From Oscillospiraceae bacterium (GTDB lineage Bacteria; Bacillota; Clostridia; Oscillospirales; Oscillospiraceae): 54,651 nucleotides of DNA. The stretch spans positions 1 to 54,651 of the forward strand of contig JAFSEW010000059.1 of the NCBI GenBank assembly GCA_017435525.1, written 5' to 3'. Shown piece by piece: positions 34,513 through 42,596 of the stretch. A program made the position numbers and the translations under genes. Positions within the stretch are counted from its first letter, which is position 1, and every line of letters starts with the position of its first letter. The notes below the pieces were generated by a model, which did no database searches, was not told the DNA's origin, and worked only from the letters and a program-made list of their open reading frames with translations.

Positions 34513-35013
34513 ATGAAGCGTATTTTGCTGTGTTTGCTGTGTGCCTGCTGCCTGTCCGGGTGTAAAAGCCCGGCGGCTTATGAGACGATGACCGATCTGT
34601 ACTACATCCCGGAAATGCCGGAGCCTGCGCAAATTACCCTGTGGCTTCCGGAAACGGCAGCGTTCAGTGTTTTGGAAAATCAGGAGACAGGGAAGCTCTA
34701 CCTGTGCGACGGCTACAGTGTATCCGTGCAGACCATGGCAGCAGGGGATCTGGATGCTACCCTCAGAGCTGCCACCGGCTATGGGCAGTCGCAGCTCCAT
34801 GGTATCGGCTGGGAGCGGGATGGCATTGCCCGCTATGAATGCGCCTGGGCCAGCGCCGGAGAGAGCGGGGATCAGATCGGCCGCACGGTGGTATTGGATG
34901 ATGGCACTTACCACTATACGGTAAGCATCATGGGGCAGGCGGATCTGGCAGGCGCGCTGACAGAAACCTGGGCTGCCATTACGGATTCTGTGGCCCTTGA
35001 CATTGCCCGATAG
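34513..35013 (+). CDS. Putative lipoprotein of unknown function
   Basis: An unrecognised 166-residue protein with a lipoprotein signal: KRILLCLLCACCLSGC, with Cys17 in the LSGC lipobox. The mature part is a mix of beta-strand-like segments ending SDSVALDIAR. CCGGAGGG precedes ATG 34513. Its 3' end overlaps the convergent WYL regulator gene by 35 bp with no terminator between them, so the two mRNAs are antisense over that stretch. Confidence 0.7.
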   Translation: MKRILLCLLCACCLSGCKSPAAYETMTDLYYIPEMPEPAQITLWLPETAAFSVLENQETGKLYLCDGYSVSVQTMAAGDLDATLRAATGYGQSQLHGIGWERDGIARYECAWASAGESGDQIGRTVVLDDGTYHYTVSIMGQADLAGALTETWAAITDSVALDIAR

Positions 35014-35974
35014 CTTCCAGACAGAGGGCACGGCACTGGTCGATCACAGACTGGGGGTGCAGGATCTGTGCCTTGCTGCCAAAACCGATGACCCAACTGA
35101 GGAACATAGGAGATACTGCCACATTCACAGTGAAATTGAAATGCTCATCCCCGTCGGGAATCAGCATGGTATTCTTGCCGAAACGGTCGATGACCACATT
35201 CATCAGCTCCCGGTGGAAACGCATTTTGACAGTGGTGGCATCGCCGTAGAACATCTGGAAGGTGCGGTTGGCATATTCGTGGAGGGCCTTTCCGGTAAGC
35301 TCCGGGCAGGGCATGCGATTCTCTTCGCAGATACGAATGTCACTCATCCGGTCTACCCGGTAAGAGGTGATGCCGTGGCGGGCGGAATGGGCGAGCAAAT
35401 AGCAGTTTTCATTATCCTGGCAAAGTCCGTAGGGGCTTGCCAGGTATTCTTTTTCCCGGTAACGGCGTTTGCCGCCGAAGTCCCAGTCAAAATACCGGAA
35501 TGAGATCTGCTTGTTCTGGCTGATGGCTTCCTGAATGGCATCCACATTATAATAAATGGTTTCATTCATACTCTTGACCCGGCCGCTGACCAGCACGGTA
35601 CGCTTCATAAGCCGGGCATCCTGCTCGTTGCACTCCTTGCAGAGCTTTTCGATCAGCTCCCGGGATTTCTTCTCTGTGAGATACCGGCTGGACTGCACCG
35701 CATCAATCAGCAGTTTCAGCTCCGGCAGCTCAAAGTTCCGGGAGGCAATGTAGTAGCCGCCGTTTCTGCCGGGGATGGATACGATATCCACGCCGTAATC
35801 CTGCAGCGCGGCAATATCGGAATAGACGGTTTTCCGGTCACAGGAGATATTGTGCTGGCGCTCCAGCATGTGGATCAGCTCCGCGGTGCGTACAGGTTTG
35901 CTCTCCTGAGAGTTCGTTTTCAGATAGTCCAGAATATAGAGGATCTTCAGCTTCTGATTGTCGGATTTTGGCAT
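34979..35974 (-). CDS. WYL-domain transcriptional regulator
   Basis: A 331-residue protein with an N-terminal winged HTH (about 5-70; SCDRKTVYSDIAALQDYGVDI is the recognition region), then a WYL domain from about 135 (ISFRYFDWDFGGKRRYREKEYLASPYGLCQDNENCYLLAHS) and a WCX-like C-terminus. WYL domains sense nucleic-acid or small ligands in some families. ATG 35974 is supported by AAAGGGG 8 bp upstream; an in-frame GTG at 35983 is too close. Its promoter is divergent from nfo. Confidence 0.88.
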   Translation of the reverse strand: MPKSDNQKLKILYILDYLKTNSQESKPVRTAELIHMLERQHNISCDRKTVYSDIAALQDYGVDIVSIPGRNGGYYIASRNFELPELKLLIDAVQSSRYLTEKKSRELIEKLCKECNEQDARLMKRTVLVSGRVKSMNETIYYNVDAIQEAISQNKQISFRYFDWDFGGKRRYREKEYLASPYGLCQDNENCYLLAHSARHGITSYRVDRMSDIRICEENRMPCPELTGKALHEYANRTFQMFYGDATTVKMRFHRELMNVVIDRFGKNTMLIPDGDEHFNFTVNVAVSPMFLSWVIGFGSKAQILHPQSVIDQCRALCLEAIGQCQGPQNP

Positions 35975-36001
35975 GACCGGCACCCCTTTCTTATTGGGTT
36001 C

Positions 36002-36030
36002 AGAATATCACAGGGGGAATGAAAAGTCAA
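36002..36030 (-). promoter_or_regulatory. Promoter of WYL regulator
   Basis: On the minus strand TTGACT (36030-36025), a 17-bp spacer and TATTCT (36007-36002) lie 28 bp before the ATG at 35974. Confidence 0.65.
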
Positions 36031-36044
36031 TTCAGGGGGCAGAT

Positions 36045-36073
36045 TTGCATTTTCGCCGGATTTGTGCTATCAT
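36045..36073 (+). promoter_or_regulatory. Promoter of nfo
   Basis: TTGCAT (36045-36050), a 17-bp spacer and TATCAT (36068-36073) precede the nfo start by 21 bp. The -35 of the divergent WYL promoter is only 14 bp away, so a WYL dimer on one side could affect both. Confidence 0.6.
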
Positions 36074-36094
36074 TCATAAAAAGGAGTGAATGTT

Positions 36095-36925
36095 ATGCAA
36101 TATTTTGGATGCCATCTTTCCGCTTCCGGCGGTTACAGGGCAATGGTGAAAACCGCCCGGGAAATCGGCGCGGATACCTTTGCGTTTTTTACCCGCAATC
36201 CCCGGGGCAGCAAAGCCAAGCAGGAGAACCCGGCAGATGCTGCCGAAGCGATGGAACTTTTGCAGCAGTGGCAGTTTGGTAAGCTGGTGGCCCACGGGGC
36301 TTACACCATGAATCTTTGCACCGCAGACCCGGAAGCCAGAGCATTTGCCGCTTCCGTACTGGAGGACGATCTGCGCCGGATGGCTGCCATTCCCGGGCAG
36401 TACTACAATTTCCACCCCGGCAGCCATGTGGGGCAGGGAACGGAAACGGGCATTGCCCAGATTGCCGATGCGCTGAAAAACGCCCTGCGCCACGGTTACC
36501 CGGTAACGGTACTGCTGGAAACCATGGCAGGAAAGGGCAGTGAAATCGGCGGCAATTTCCGGGAACTGCAAGCGATTATGGATGCCGTAGGCAGAGCGGA
36601 TGTGGGCGTGTGCCTGGATACCTGCCATGTGTATGATGGAGGCTATGACATTGTAAACGATCTGGACGGCGTTTTGGCGGAGTTCGACAGCGTTATCGGG
36701 CTGGACAAGCTGAAAGCGCTCCATGTAAATGATTCCAAGAACCCGTTTTCCAGCCATAAAGACCGGCACGCATGTCTGGGTGATGGCAGCCTGGGCCTGG
36801 AAACCTTCCGGAAAATCGTGCAGCACCCTGCACTGCAGGGCAGACCTCTGATCCTGGAAACGCCCAATGAACTGCCCGGTTATGCCAAGGAAATCCAACT
36901 TTTGCGTGGGTTCACAAATTCTTAA
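36095..36925 (+). CDS. nfo: Endonuclease IV (AP endonuclease)
   Basis: A 276-residue TIM-barrel AP endonuclease that cuts abasic sites. Metal ligands fall in HPGSHVG near 108, ETMAGKGSEIGG near 145, CLDTCHVYDGGYD near 177 and VNDSKNPFSSHKDRHACLGDG near 213. ATG 36095 is 8 bp after AAAAAGGAG; the in-frame GTG at 36086 is part of that ribosome-binding site. It is monocistronic, sharing a divergent promoter region with the WYL regulator. Confidence 0.95.
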   Translation: MQYFGCHLSASGGYRAMVKTAREIGADTFAFFTRNPRGSKAKQENPADAAEAMELLQQWQFGKLVAHGAYTMNLCTADPEARAFAASVLEDDLRRMAAIPGQYYNFHPGSHVGQGTETGIAQIADALKNALRHGYPVTVLLETMAGKGSEIGGNFRELQAIMDAVGRADVGVCLDTCHVYDGGYDIVNDLDGVLAEFDSVIGLDKLKALHVNDSKNPFSSHKDRHACLGDGSLGLETFRKIVQHPALQGRPLILETPNELPGYAKEIQLLRGFTNS

Positions 36926-36926
36926 T

Positions 36927-36955
36927 TTGACAGAATCCACTTCCCGGGCTATCTT
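36927..36955 (+). promoter_or_regulatory. Promoter of the FHA-FtsW gene
   Basis: TTGACA (36927-36932), a 17-bp spacer and TATCTT (36950-36955) begin 1 bp after the nfo stop, with AAAAGGAGG and a GTG start at 36977 downstream. Because of this promoter the cell-wall pair is its own unit. Confidence 0.7.
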
Positions 36956-36976
36956 TATGAAAAAGGAGGTGACGGT

Positions 36977-38692
36977 GTGGAAAACCTGATCATGCTGCTG
37001 GGGCAGGCAGGCGATACCTATTTACATGTATATATCAGCATTATGCGCTATCTGGCGCTGATCATGGCTGCTTTGATCCTTCTGCGGTGTGCAAGGCCGC
37101 TGCTGACCTTCCGGCGGGAGCCGGAGATCTGGGCGTGGCTGTGTCCGGAAGGGGGAAAACCACTGGCCATTACCCATTGGGAAAGCGTCATCGGCCGCAG
37201 CAAGCGCAGCGACATCGTCATTGATTTCCCCACGGTGTCCAGAACCCACTGCGTTCTGACACGCTATGATGATGGCAGCTGGACCGTGGCGGATTCCGGT
37301 TCTTCCGGCGGTGTCCGGGTCAACGGAAAACGGGTCGCGGTAAGCCCGCTGGACAAGCAGGATGTTCTGGAAATCGGCGGCATCAATATGCAGCTGCAGC
37401 CCATTTCCCAAAAACAGAACAAACGCCTGGCGCAGCTGCGCAGTACGCGCTTCCGTACAGCCAGAAGTATTGCCAATCTGCTGCTGCTGACGGTATTTCA
37501 GTGCCTGTGCTGCATCGGCTATATGATGACCACCCAGAAGGGACAGTCCGTGCTGCTGGGTTTTGGCGGCATTGTGATCATGCAATGGCTGCTGCTTCTG
37601 TTTAACCTCACCATTCGCCGTACCGCTTTCGAGGTGGAGACGCTGGCCTTTTTCCTCAGCACTTTGGGTATGATGGCCATTGTAGCGGTGAAGCCCGGTG
37701 AGGCCGTGAAACAGCTGATTGCTATGGCAGCGGGCGTACTGACCTTCCTTTTGGTGGGCTGGTCACTGCGGAATCTGGGCAGAGCCAAAAAGTTCCGCTA
37801 TCTGGCCGCCGTTGCCGGTATTGGCTTTCTGGTGGCAACGCTGGTGTTTGGCACGGAATATTACGGTGCAAAAAACTGGATCATCATTGGCAGCACTTCC
37901 ATTCAGCCTTCAGAACTGAGCAAGCTCTGCTTTGTCTATGCCGGTGCGTCCGCTATGGAGCGTCTGGTCAATAAGCGTAATATCTTTGGTTTTATTATCT
38001 ATTCCATAATAATCTGCGGCCTGCTGGCCCTGATGAACGACTTCGGCACCGCATTGATTTTCTTCTGCGCGTTTTTGATCATTGCCTTTTTGCGAAGCGG
38101 CAGCGTGGGTACCATTGCCCTGGCCTGCACTTCCCTGGGCTTTGCGGGCGTGGTGGCGCTGAAGATTGCCCCTCATGCGCTGCGGCGTTTCTCGGCCTGG
38201 CGCCATGTGTGGGAATATCCCCTGACCAGCGGCTACCAGCAGACCAGATCCCTGATGTGTATCGCTTCCGGCGGCCTGTTCGGTCTGGGTGCCGGGCAGG
38301 GCTGGATGAAAAATATGTTTGCGGCGGATTCCGATGTGGTGTTTGCCACCATTTCCGAGGAATGGGGCTTGCTGATGGCCATGCTGCCTGTATTTTGCAT
38401 TCTGGCCATGGCAGTGTTTGTGATGCGCGCTGCTGCCATGGGCCGCAGCAGCTTCTACACCATCGGTGCCTGTACCGCAGCAGGGATCATGATGATCCAG
38501 GCAATTCTCAATGTGCTGGGCACGGTGGATATCCTGCCGCTGACCGGTGTGACATTCCCGTTTTTGTCCAACGGCGGTTCCAGCATGATTGCAGCCTGGG
38601 GCCTGCTGGCCTTTATCAAGGCGGCAGATACCCGGCAGAATGCCAGCTTTGCTGTGCGGATTCACAAAGAAGTGGAGGATGAAGATGAATAA
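36977..38692 (+). CDS. FHA-domain FtsW/RodA/SpoVE family SEDS protein
   Basis: A 571-residue fusion. One membrane helix at about 18-38 precedes an FHA domain (about 65-125; GRSKRSDIVIDFPTVSRTHC carries the phospho-Thr-binding Arg, Ser and His), followed by a ten-helix SEDS transferase domain from about 165 (GTEYYGAKNWIIIGSTSIQPSELSKLC, YQQTRSLMCIASGGLFGLGAGQG, PFLSNGGSSMIAAW). SEDS proteins polymerise peptidoglycan glycan strands with a partner PBP, here the next gene. The FHA could be read by the PrkC kinase of the same window (inference). GTG start after AAAAGGAGG. Confidence 0.9.
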   Translation: MENLIMLLGQAGDTYLHVYISIMRYLALIMAALILLRCARPLLTFRREPEIWAWLCPEGGKPLAITHWESVIGRSKRSDIVIDFPTVSRTHCVLTRYDDGSWTVADSGSSGGVRVNGKRVAVSPLDKQDVLEIGGINMQLQPISQKQNKRLAQLRSTRFRTARSIANLLLLTVFQCLCCIGYMMTTQKGQSVLLGFGGIVIMQWLLLLFNLTIRRTAFEVETLAFFLSTLGMMAIVAVKPGEAVKQLIAMAAGVLTFLLVGWSLRNLGRAKKFRYLAAVAGIGFLVATLVFGTEYYGAKNWIIIGSTSIQPSELSKLCFVYAGASAMERLVNKRNIFGFIIYSIIICGLLALMNDFGTALIFFCAFLIIAFLRSGSVGTIALACTSLGFAGVVALKIAPHALRRFSAWRHVWEYPLTSGYQQTRSLMCIASGGLFGLGAGQGWMKNMFAADSDVVFATISEEWGLLMAMLPVFCILAMAVFVMRAAAMGRSSFYTIGACTAAGIMMIQAILNVLGTVDILPLTGVTFPFLSNGGSSMIAAWGLLAFIKAADTRQNASFAVRIHKEVEDEDE

Positions 38693-40058
38693 GGTTGCGG
38701 CAAGAGCAGCGGCGCTGCTGGTCTTCGTCCTGATTCTCACCGGAGGCCTGGTATTCTTTCTGGGCGAATACATTGCCGGGGCAGAAGACTGGGTGATGTT
38801 TGCCGGTTCGCCCCATGTCTACAGCGGCAATAAGCTGGGCACCGGCATCCTCACCGACCGGGAGGGAGAACTCCTGACAGACCTGCGCTCCGGAAGAACC
38901 TATAGCGAGGATGCGCTCCTGCGGGAATCCATGCTTCATTGGACCGGCGACCGGCTGGGCAATATCCACGCGCCCTTTATGCAGACCTATGCGGCGCAGC
39001 TGCTGGGGTTTGACCCGGTAAACGGCCTGTATTCCTATGGGGATTCCTGCGGCACCGTGCAATTGACCCTTTCCGCCAAGGCACAGAAGGAAGCCCTGGA
39101 AGCCATGGGGAACAAAACGGGAACTGTGGCAGTATACAACTATAAAACCGGTGAGATCCTCTGCGCGGTGACAACCCCTACCTACGACCCGGAAAATGTG
39201 CCGGATATTGCCGGGGATACTGCCGGAAAGTATACCGGCGTGTATATGAACCGGTTTGTGCAGTCGCGCTATATTCCCGGCTCTATTTTTAAAATAGTGA
39301 CCCTGGCGGCGGCGCTGGAAGCCACTCCCGGGATTGAGGAACTGGAATTTACCTGCTCCGGTACCTATGAGATCGGCGGCGGTGACATTACCTGCATGGA
39401 AAGACACGGAAAGCAGACCCTGAAGCAAGCCTTCCGCAATTCCTGCAACTGCGCCTTTGCCCAGGTGGCAGAGCATGTGGGCAGAGAGAAGCTGGCCCGG
39501 TATGTGGCTCTGATGGGGATTACCGATGCCCTGTCCTTTGACGGTGTCACCACATCCGCAGGCAATTTTGAAGTGGCCGATGCAACCCCTGAACAGGTGG
39601 CCTGGAGCGCCATCGGGCAGCATAAGGATCAGATCAATCCCTGTGCATACCTGGCCTTCATCGGCGCTGTGGCCGGAGAGGGTACCGGCGCTATGCCCTA
39701 TATCGTTTCGCAGGTTACGGCAGGGGAGCGCACCACCTATGAAGTGGATGTGCAAAAGAGCGACCGGGTGATGACAGTGGAAACCGCCCGGGTGCTGCGG
39801 GAATATATGCGTAACAATGTGGTGGACAAGTACGGCGCAGAGAACTTCCCGGATGTGGAGGTGTGCGCCAAGACCGGCACTGCGGAAGTGGGCGGCGGAA
39901 AAGCGCCCACGGCAACCTTTGCAGGCTTCGTGGCGGATAAGGATTATCCGCTGGCCTTCATCGTAGTGGTGGAAGAGGGCGGCTACGGCCGGGATGCCTG
40001 CATTCCGGTGGCTTCCAGGGTGCTGAAAGCTTGTATGGCAGCTATGGATGGCATTTGA
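38685..40058 (+). CDS. Class B penicillin-binding protein (transpeptidase)
   Basis: A 457-residue protein with an N-terminal membrane anchor (about 8-30) and a transpeptidase domain with SIFK near 200, SCN near 253 and KTGTAE near 396. The dimerisation region is short, as in PbpA/PBP2-type partners of RodA-like proteins. It starts 8 bp before the end of the SEDS gene (ATG 38685, GGAGG 6 bp upstream), so the pair is translationally coupled. Together they form a SEDS-PBP peptidoglycan synthase. No terminator separates it cleanly from the liv promoter that follows. Confidence 0.9.
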   Translation: MNKVAARAAALLVFVLILTGGLVFFLGEYIAGAEDWVMFAGSPHVYSGNKLGTGILTDREGELLTDLRSGRTYSEDALLRESMLHWTGDRLGNIHAPFMQTYAAQLLGFDPVNGLYSYGDSCGTVQLTLSAKAQKEALEAMGNKTGTVAVYNYKTGEILCAVTTPTYDPENVPDIAGDTAGKYTGVYMNRFVQSRYIPGSIFKIVTLAAALEATPGIEELEFTCSGTYEIGGGDITCMERHGKQTLKQAFRNSCNCAFAQVAEHVGREKLARYVALMGITDALSFDGVTTSAGNFEVADATPEQVAWSAIGQHKDQINPCAYLAFIGAVAGEGTGAMPYIVSQVTAGERTTYEVDVQKSDRVMTVETARVLREYMRNNVVDKYGAENFPDVEVCAKTGTAEVGGGKAPTATFAGFVADKDYPLAFIVVVEEGGYGRDACIPVASRVLKACMAAMDGI

Positions 40059-40117
40059 TTGTATAAAACATACAAAAGATATTAAAAAAGCATGAATCTT
40101 TTGTTGTATTTGGTATG

Positions 40118-40146
40118 TTGACATATGTCTTTCTCTCGGATACAAT
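40118..40146 (+). promoter_or_regulatory. Promoter of the liv operon leader
   Basis: TTGACA (40118-40123), a 17-bp spacer and TACAAT (40141-40146) form a near-consensus sigma-A promoter 31 bp before the leader-peptide ATG at 40178. Confidence 0.85.
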
Positions 40147-40177
40147 ATGCACAAATCAACCGGGAGGTATTTTGGCT

Positions 40178-40324
40178 ATGGCTGCACATGCAATGAATCA
40201 GCATACCAACTGCTGCACTACTTCTGCAGCAGCATCTACCTCTGCCCGAATTCTTAACATTTTGGACACTGCCGTATTGGCAGTGTCCATTCTTGTGCTG
40301 CGGGTAGGCTTGTTGATTTTGTAA
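40178..40324 (+). CDS. Candidate Ile/Leu/Val-rich leader peptide of livJHMGF
   Basis: A 48-codon ORF with GGGAGG 10 bp upstream of ATG 40178. Its first half is AAHAMNQHTNCCTTSAAAS-like, and its last 24 residues, beginning RILNILDTAVLAV, contain 16 Ile, Leu or Val. It lies on the untranslated leader between the liv promoter and a terminator upstream of a branched-chain amino-acid transporter, the layout of a peptide-controlled attenuator. A 10-bp perfect hairpin GGACACTGCC/GGCAGTGTCC (40264-40288) lies inside the ORF. An alternative ATG is at 40193. No homologous named family is known to me; it could be a coincidental ORF, but the composition and position argue otherwise. Confidence 0.65.
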   Translation: MAAHAMNQHTNCCTTSAAASTSARILNILDTAVLAVSILVLRVGLLIL

Positions 40325-40352
40325 GAAATACGCAACTGATCTTGTATAAGAG

Positions 40353-40379
40353 GCGGTTGTGAGAGGCAACCGCTTTTTT
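40353..40379 (+). terminator. Attenuator-type terminator before livJ
   Basis: GCGGTTG/CAACCGC with a 7-nt loop is followed by TTTTTT, 28 bp after the leader-peptide stop and 33 bp before livJ. CAACCG at 40157-40162, next to the leader ribosome-binding site, could pair with the CGGTTG arm as an alternative. The antiterminator fold is not resolved here. Confidence 0.75.
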
Positions 40380-40411
40380 ATAGACATCCGTCAAAAAAGG
40401 AGAAAATGAAA

Positions 40412-41554
40412 ATGAAAAAGATTATTGCAATGATTCTGGCCGTTATGATGGTAATCGCCATGATGGCAGGCTGCCAGGCTGGCGGCAAGGATGACAATGC
40501 CATTAAGATCGGCATGATGGGCCCCCTGACCGGCGGCGCCGCCGTTTACGGCACTGCTGTTAAGGCAGCTATGGAAATCGCTGTGGAAGAAATCAACGCC
40601 AAGGGCGGCCTGCAGTTCGAGCTGAACTGCCAGGACGACGAGCATGACGCTGAGAAGGCTGTTAACTGCTACAACACCCTGAAGGACTGGGGCATGGACA
40701 TTCTGGCCGGCACCGTCACTTCCACTCCCTGCCAGGCAGTTGCTCCTATGTGCAGCGAAGACAACATCTTCCTGCTGACTCCCTCTGCTTCCGCTGACGC
40801 CATTCTGGAAGCCGGCGACAACATCTTCCAGGTTTGCTTCAAGGACACCAACCAGGGTATCGCTTCCGCTGACTACTTCGCAGCCAAGTTTGCAGATGCC
40901 GCCATCGGCGTTATCTATGACTCCTCCGACAATTACTCCGCAGGTATCTACGAGAACTTCAAGAAGCGGGCTGAGACCAACGGCCTGAACATCGTCTGCG
41001 CCGAAGCCTTCACCGCTGACAACAAGGCTGACCTGTCCACCCAGGTTACCAAGTGCAAGGAAGCCGGTGCTACTCTGGTGTTCCTGCCCTTCTACGCTGT
41101 GGAAGCTGCTCAGGTTCTGACCTATGCCAACACCATCGGCTACGCTCCCACCTTCTTCGGCTGCGACGGCATGGATGGCATCCTCACCACCGAAGGCTTT
41201 GATCCCGCTCTGGCCGAAGGCCTGATGCTGCTGACTCCCTTCTCCGCTGACTCCACCGACGCTGCCACCCAGGCTTTCGTCAAGAAGTTCCAGGAGAAGA
41301 CCGGTATCCTGCCCAACCAGTTCGCTGCTGACGCTTACGACGTTATCTACGCCCTGTACCAGGCCTGCAATAACGCAGGTGTGAAGCCCTCCATGAAGAC
41401 TGCCGACATCAACGAGGCTATGAAGGCACAGTTCACCTCCATGACCTTCGACGGTCTGACCGGTGCAGGCATGACCTGGTCCGCTGACGGCGCAGTTTCC
41501 AAGAGCCCCATGGCCGTTGTCATTGAGAACGGTGTCTATGTTGGCGTGGAATAA
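40412..41554 (+). CDS. livJ: Branched-chain amino-acid ABC transporter substrate-binding lipoprotein
   Basis: A 380-residue lipoprotein of the Leu/Ile/Val-binding family. The signal ends AMMAGC, with Cys21 as the lipidated residue. The mature part has the periplasmic-binding-fold start IKIGMMGPLTGGAAVYGTAV and family motifs FLTPSAS-like LLTPSASADAI. ATG 40412 is 9 bp after GGAG; the in-frame ATG at 40406 is only 3 bp from it. Codons are strongly C-ending (GGC, AAC, ATC, TTC), unlike the neighbours, as expected for a highly expressed gene. It is first in a livJ-H-M-G-F operon. Confidence 0.93.
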   Translation: MKKIIAMILAVMMVIAMMAGCQAGGKDDNAIKIGMMGPLTGGAAVYGTAVKAAMEIAVEEINAKGGLQFELNCQDDEHDAEKAVNCYNTLKDWGMDILAGTVTSTPCQAVAPMCSEDNIFLLTPSASADAILEAGDNIFQVCFKDTNQGIASADYFAAKFADAAIGVIYDSSDNYSAGIYENFKKRAETNGLNIVCAEAFTADNKADLSTQVTKCKEAGATLVFLPFYAVEAAQVLTYANTIGYAPTFFGCDGMDGILTTEGFDPALAEGLMLLTPFSADSTDAATQAFVKKFQEKTGILPNQFAADAYDVIYALYQACNNAGVKPSMKTADINEAMKAQFTSMTFDGLTGAGMTWSADGAVSKSPMAVVIENGVYVGVE

Positions 41555-41586
41555 TTCCAACTGAATCCAAGTTACATTACACAGCT

Positions 41587-41612
41587 GGACAGGGGGGAAA
41601 TCCCCCCTGTCC
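41587..41612 (+). promoter_or_regulatory. Perfect GC hairpin in the livJ-livH gap
   Basis: GGACAGGGGGG/CCCCCCTGTCC, an 11-bp perfect stem with a 4-nt AAAT loop, starts 32 bp after the livJ stop. No T-run follows, so it is more likely an mRNA-stabilising or processing element than a terminator, consistent with livJ being made in excess over the permeases. Confidence 0.6.
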
Positions 41613-41630
41613 GGTTGCCTGTTCAAAAGA

Positions 41631-41685
41631 GACAGCGGCAGTCCATGGGAAAGCCCCAGCCTATGGGGTTCTGCCATAGACTGTC
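41631..41685 (+). promoter_or_regulatory. Second hairpin upstream of livH
   Basis: GACAG/CTGTC and GGCAG/CTGCC pair around an inner CCCCA/TGGGG hairpin (with asymmetric bulges). It ends 20 bp before the livH TTG start and may influence livH translation; no function is proved. No ORF lies in 41555-41705. Confidence 0.4.
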
Positions 41686-41705
41686 GGGAAAGAGAGGAAA
41701 CAAAA

Positions 41706-42587
41706 TTGAGTCTACTGCAGTATTTGATCAACGGCATCAGTATCGGCAGCGTGTATGCCATTATAGCCCTGGGCTATACCATGGTCTACGGCATTGCCAA
41801 GATGCTGAACTTTGCCCACGGTGATGTGATCATGGTGGGTGCTTACATATCCTTCTGTGTTACCAACTATATGGGGCTGCCTGCTATCGTCAGTGTGCTG
41901 GCGGCAATGGCGGTTTGTACCTTGCTGGGCATCCTCATTGAGGGCCTTGCCTATAAGCCTTTGCGCGGTGTTCCCAGTCTGGCCGTGCTGATTACCGCCA
42001 TCGGTGTCAGCTACTTTTTGCAGAATGCAGCCCAGCTGATCTGGGGCAGTGCGCCCAAGAATTTCAGCAGCATCGTGTCTGTGCAGCCCCTGCATCTGTT
42101 TAACGACCGTATTGTAATTACCGGCGAAGTGATCGTCACCATTCTGACCAGCGTGGCCATCATGGTTGCCCTGACTCTCTTTACCGGCAAGACCAAGATC
42201 GGTAAGTCCATGCGTGCTGTAGCCGAAGACCGTGCTGCCGCGCAGCTGATGGGTATCAATGTCAACCGCACCATCTCCACCACCTTTGCCATCGGCTCCT
42301 GCCTGGCAGCTGTTGCCGGTGTTCTGCTGTGCTCTACCGTGCCCACCCTGATGCCCACTACCGGTTCCATGCCCGGTATCCGCGCCTTTACCGCAGCTGT
42401 GTTCGGCGGTATTGGCTCCATCCCCGGCGCTATGCTGGGCGGTGTGCTTCTGGGCATTATCGAAACTTTCACCAAGGCCTATCTGTCCACGGAATTCTCC
42501 GATGCCATCGTGTTCCTGGTGCTGATCCTGGTGCTGCTGGTGAAACCTGCCGGTCTGCTGGGTAAGCAGATCCAGGAGAAAGTGTAA
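41706..42587 (+). CDS. livH: Branched-chain amino-acid ABC transporter permease LivH
   Basis: A 293-residue integral membrane protein with about eight helices; YTMVYGIAKMLNFAHGDVIMVGAY is the family N-terminus and the C-terminal PGAMLGGVLLGIIETF is typical of LivH. It starts with TTG 41706 because AGAGAGGAAA sits just upstream and the predicted N-terminus SLLQYLINGISIGSVYAIIALGYTM matches the family. It forms the channel with LivM. Confidence 0.92.
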   Translation: MSLLQYLINGISIGSVYAIIALGYTMVYGIAKMLNFAHGDVIMVGAYISFCVTNYMGLPAIVSVLAAMAVCTLLGILIEGLAYKPLRGVPSLAVLITAIGVSYFLQNAAQLIWGSAPKNFSSIVSVQPLHLFNDRIVITGEVIVTILTSVAIMVALTLFTGKTKIGKSMRAVAEDRAAAQLMGINVNRTISTTFAIGSCLAAVAGVLLCSTVPTLMPTTGSMPGIRAFTAAVFGGIGSIPGAMLGGVLLGIIETFTKAYLSTEFSDAIVFLVLILVLLVKPAGLLGKQIQEKV

Positions 42588-42596
42588 GGTGCCGCC

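Noticed and set aside
40059-40117. T-box or other amino-acid riboswitch before livJ
   Set aside because: No T-box sequence, Stem I bulge or specifier loop is seen; the leader is better explained by a peptide-coding ORF.
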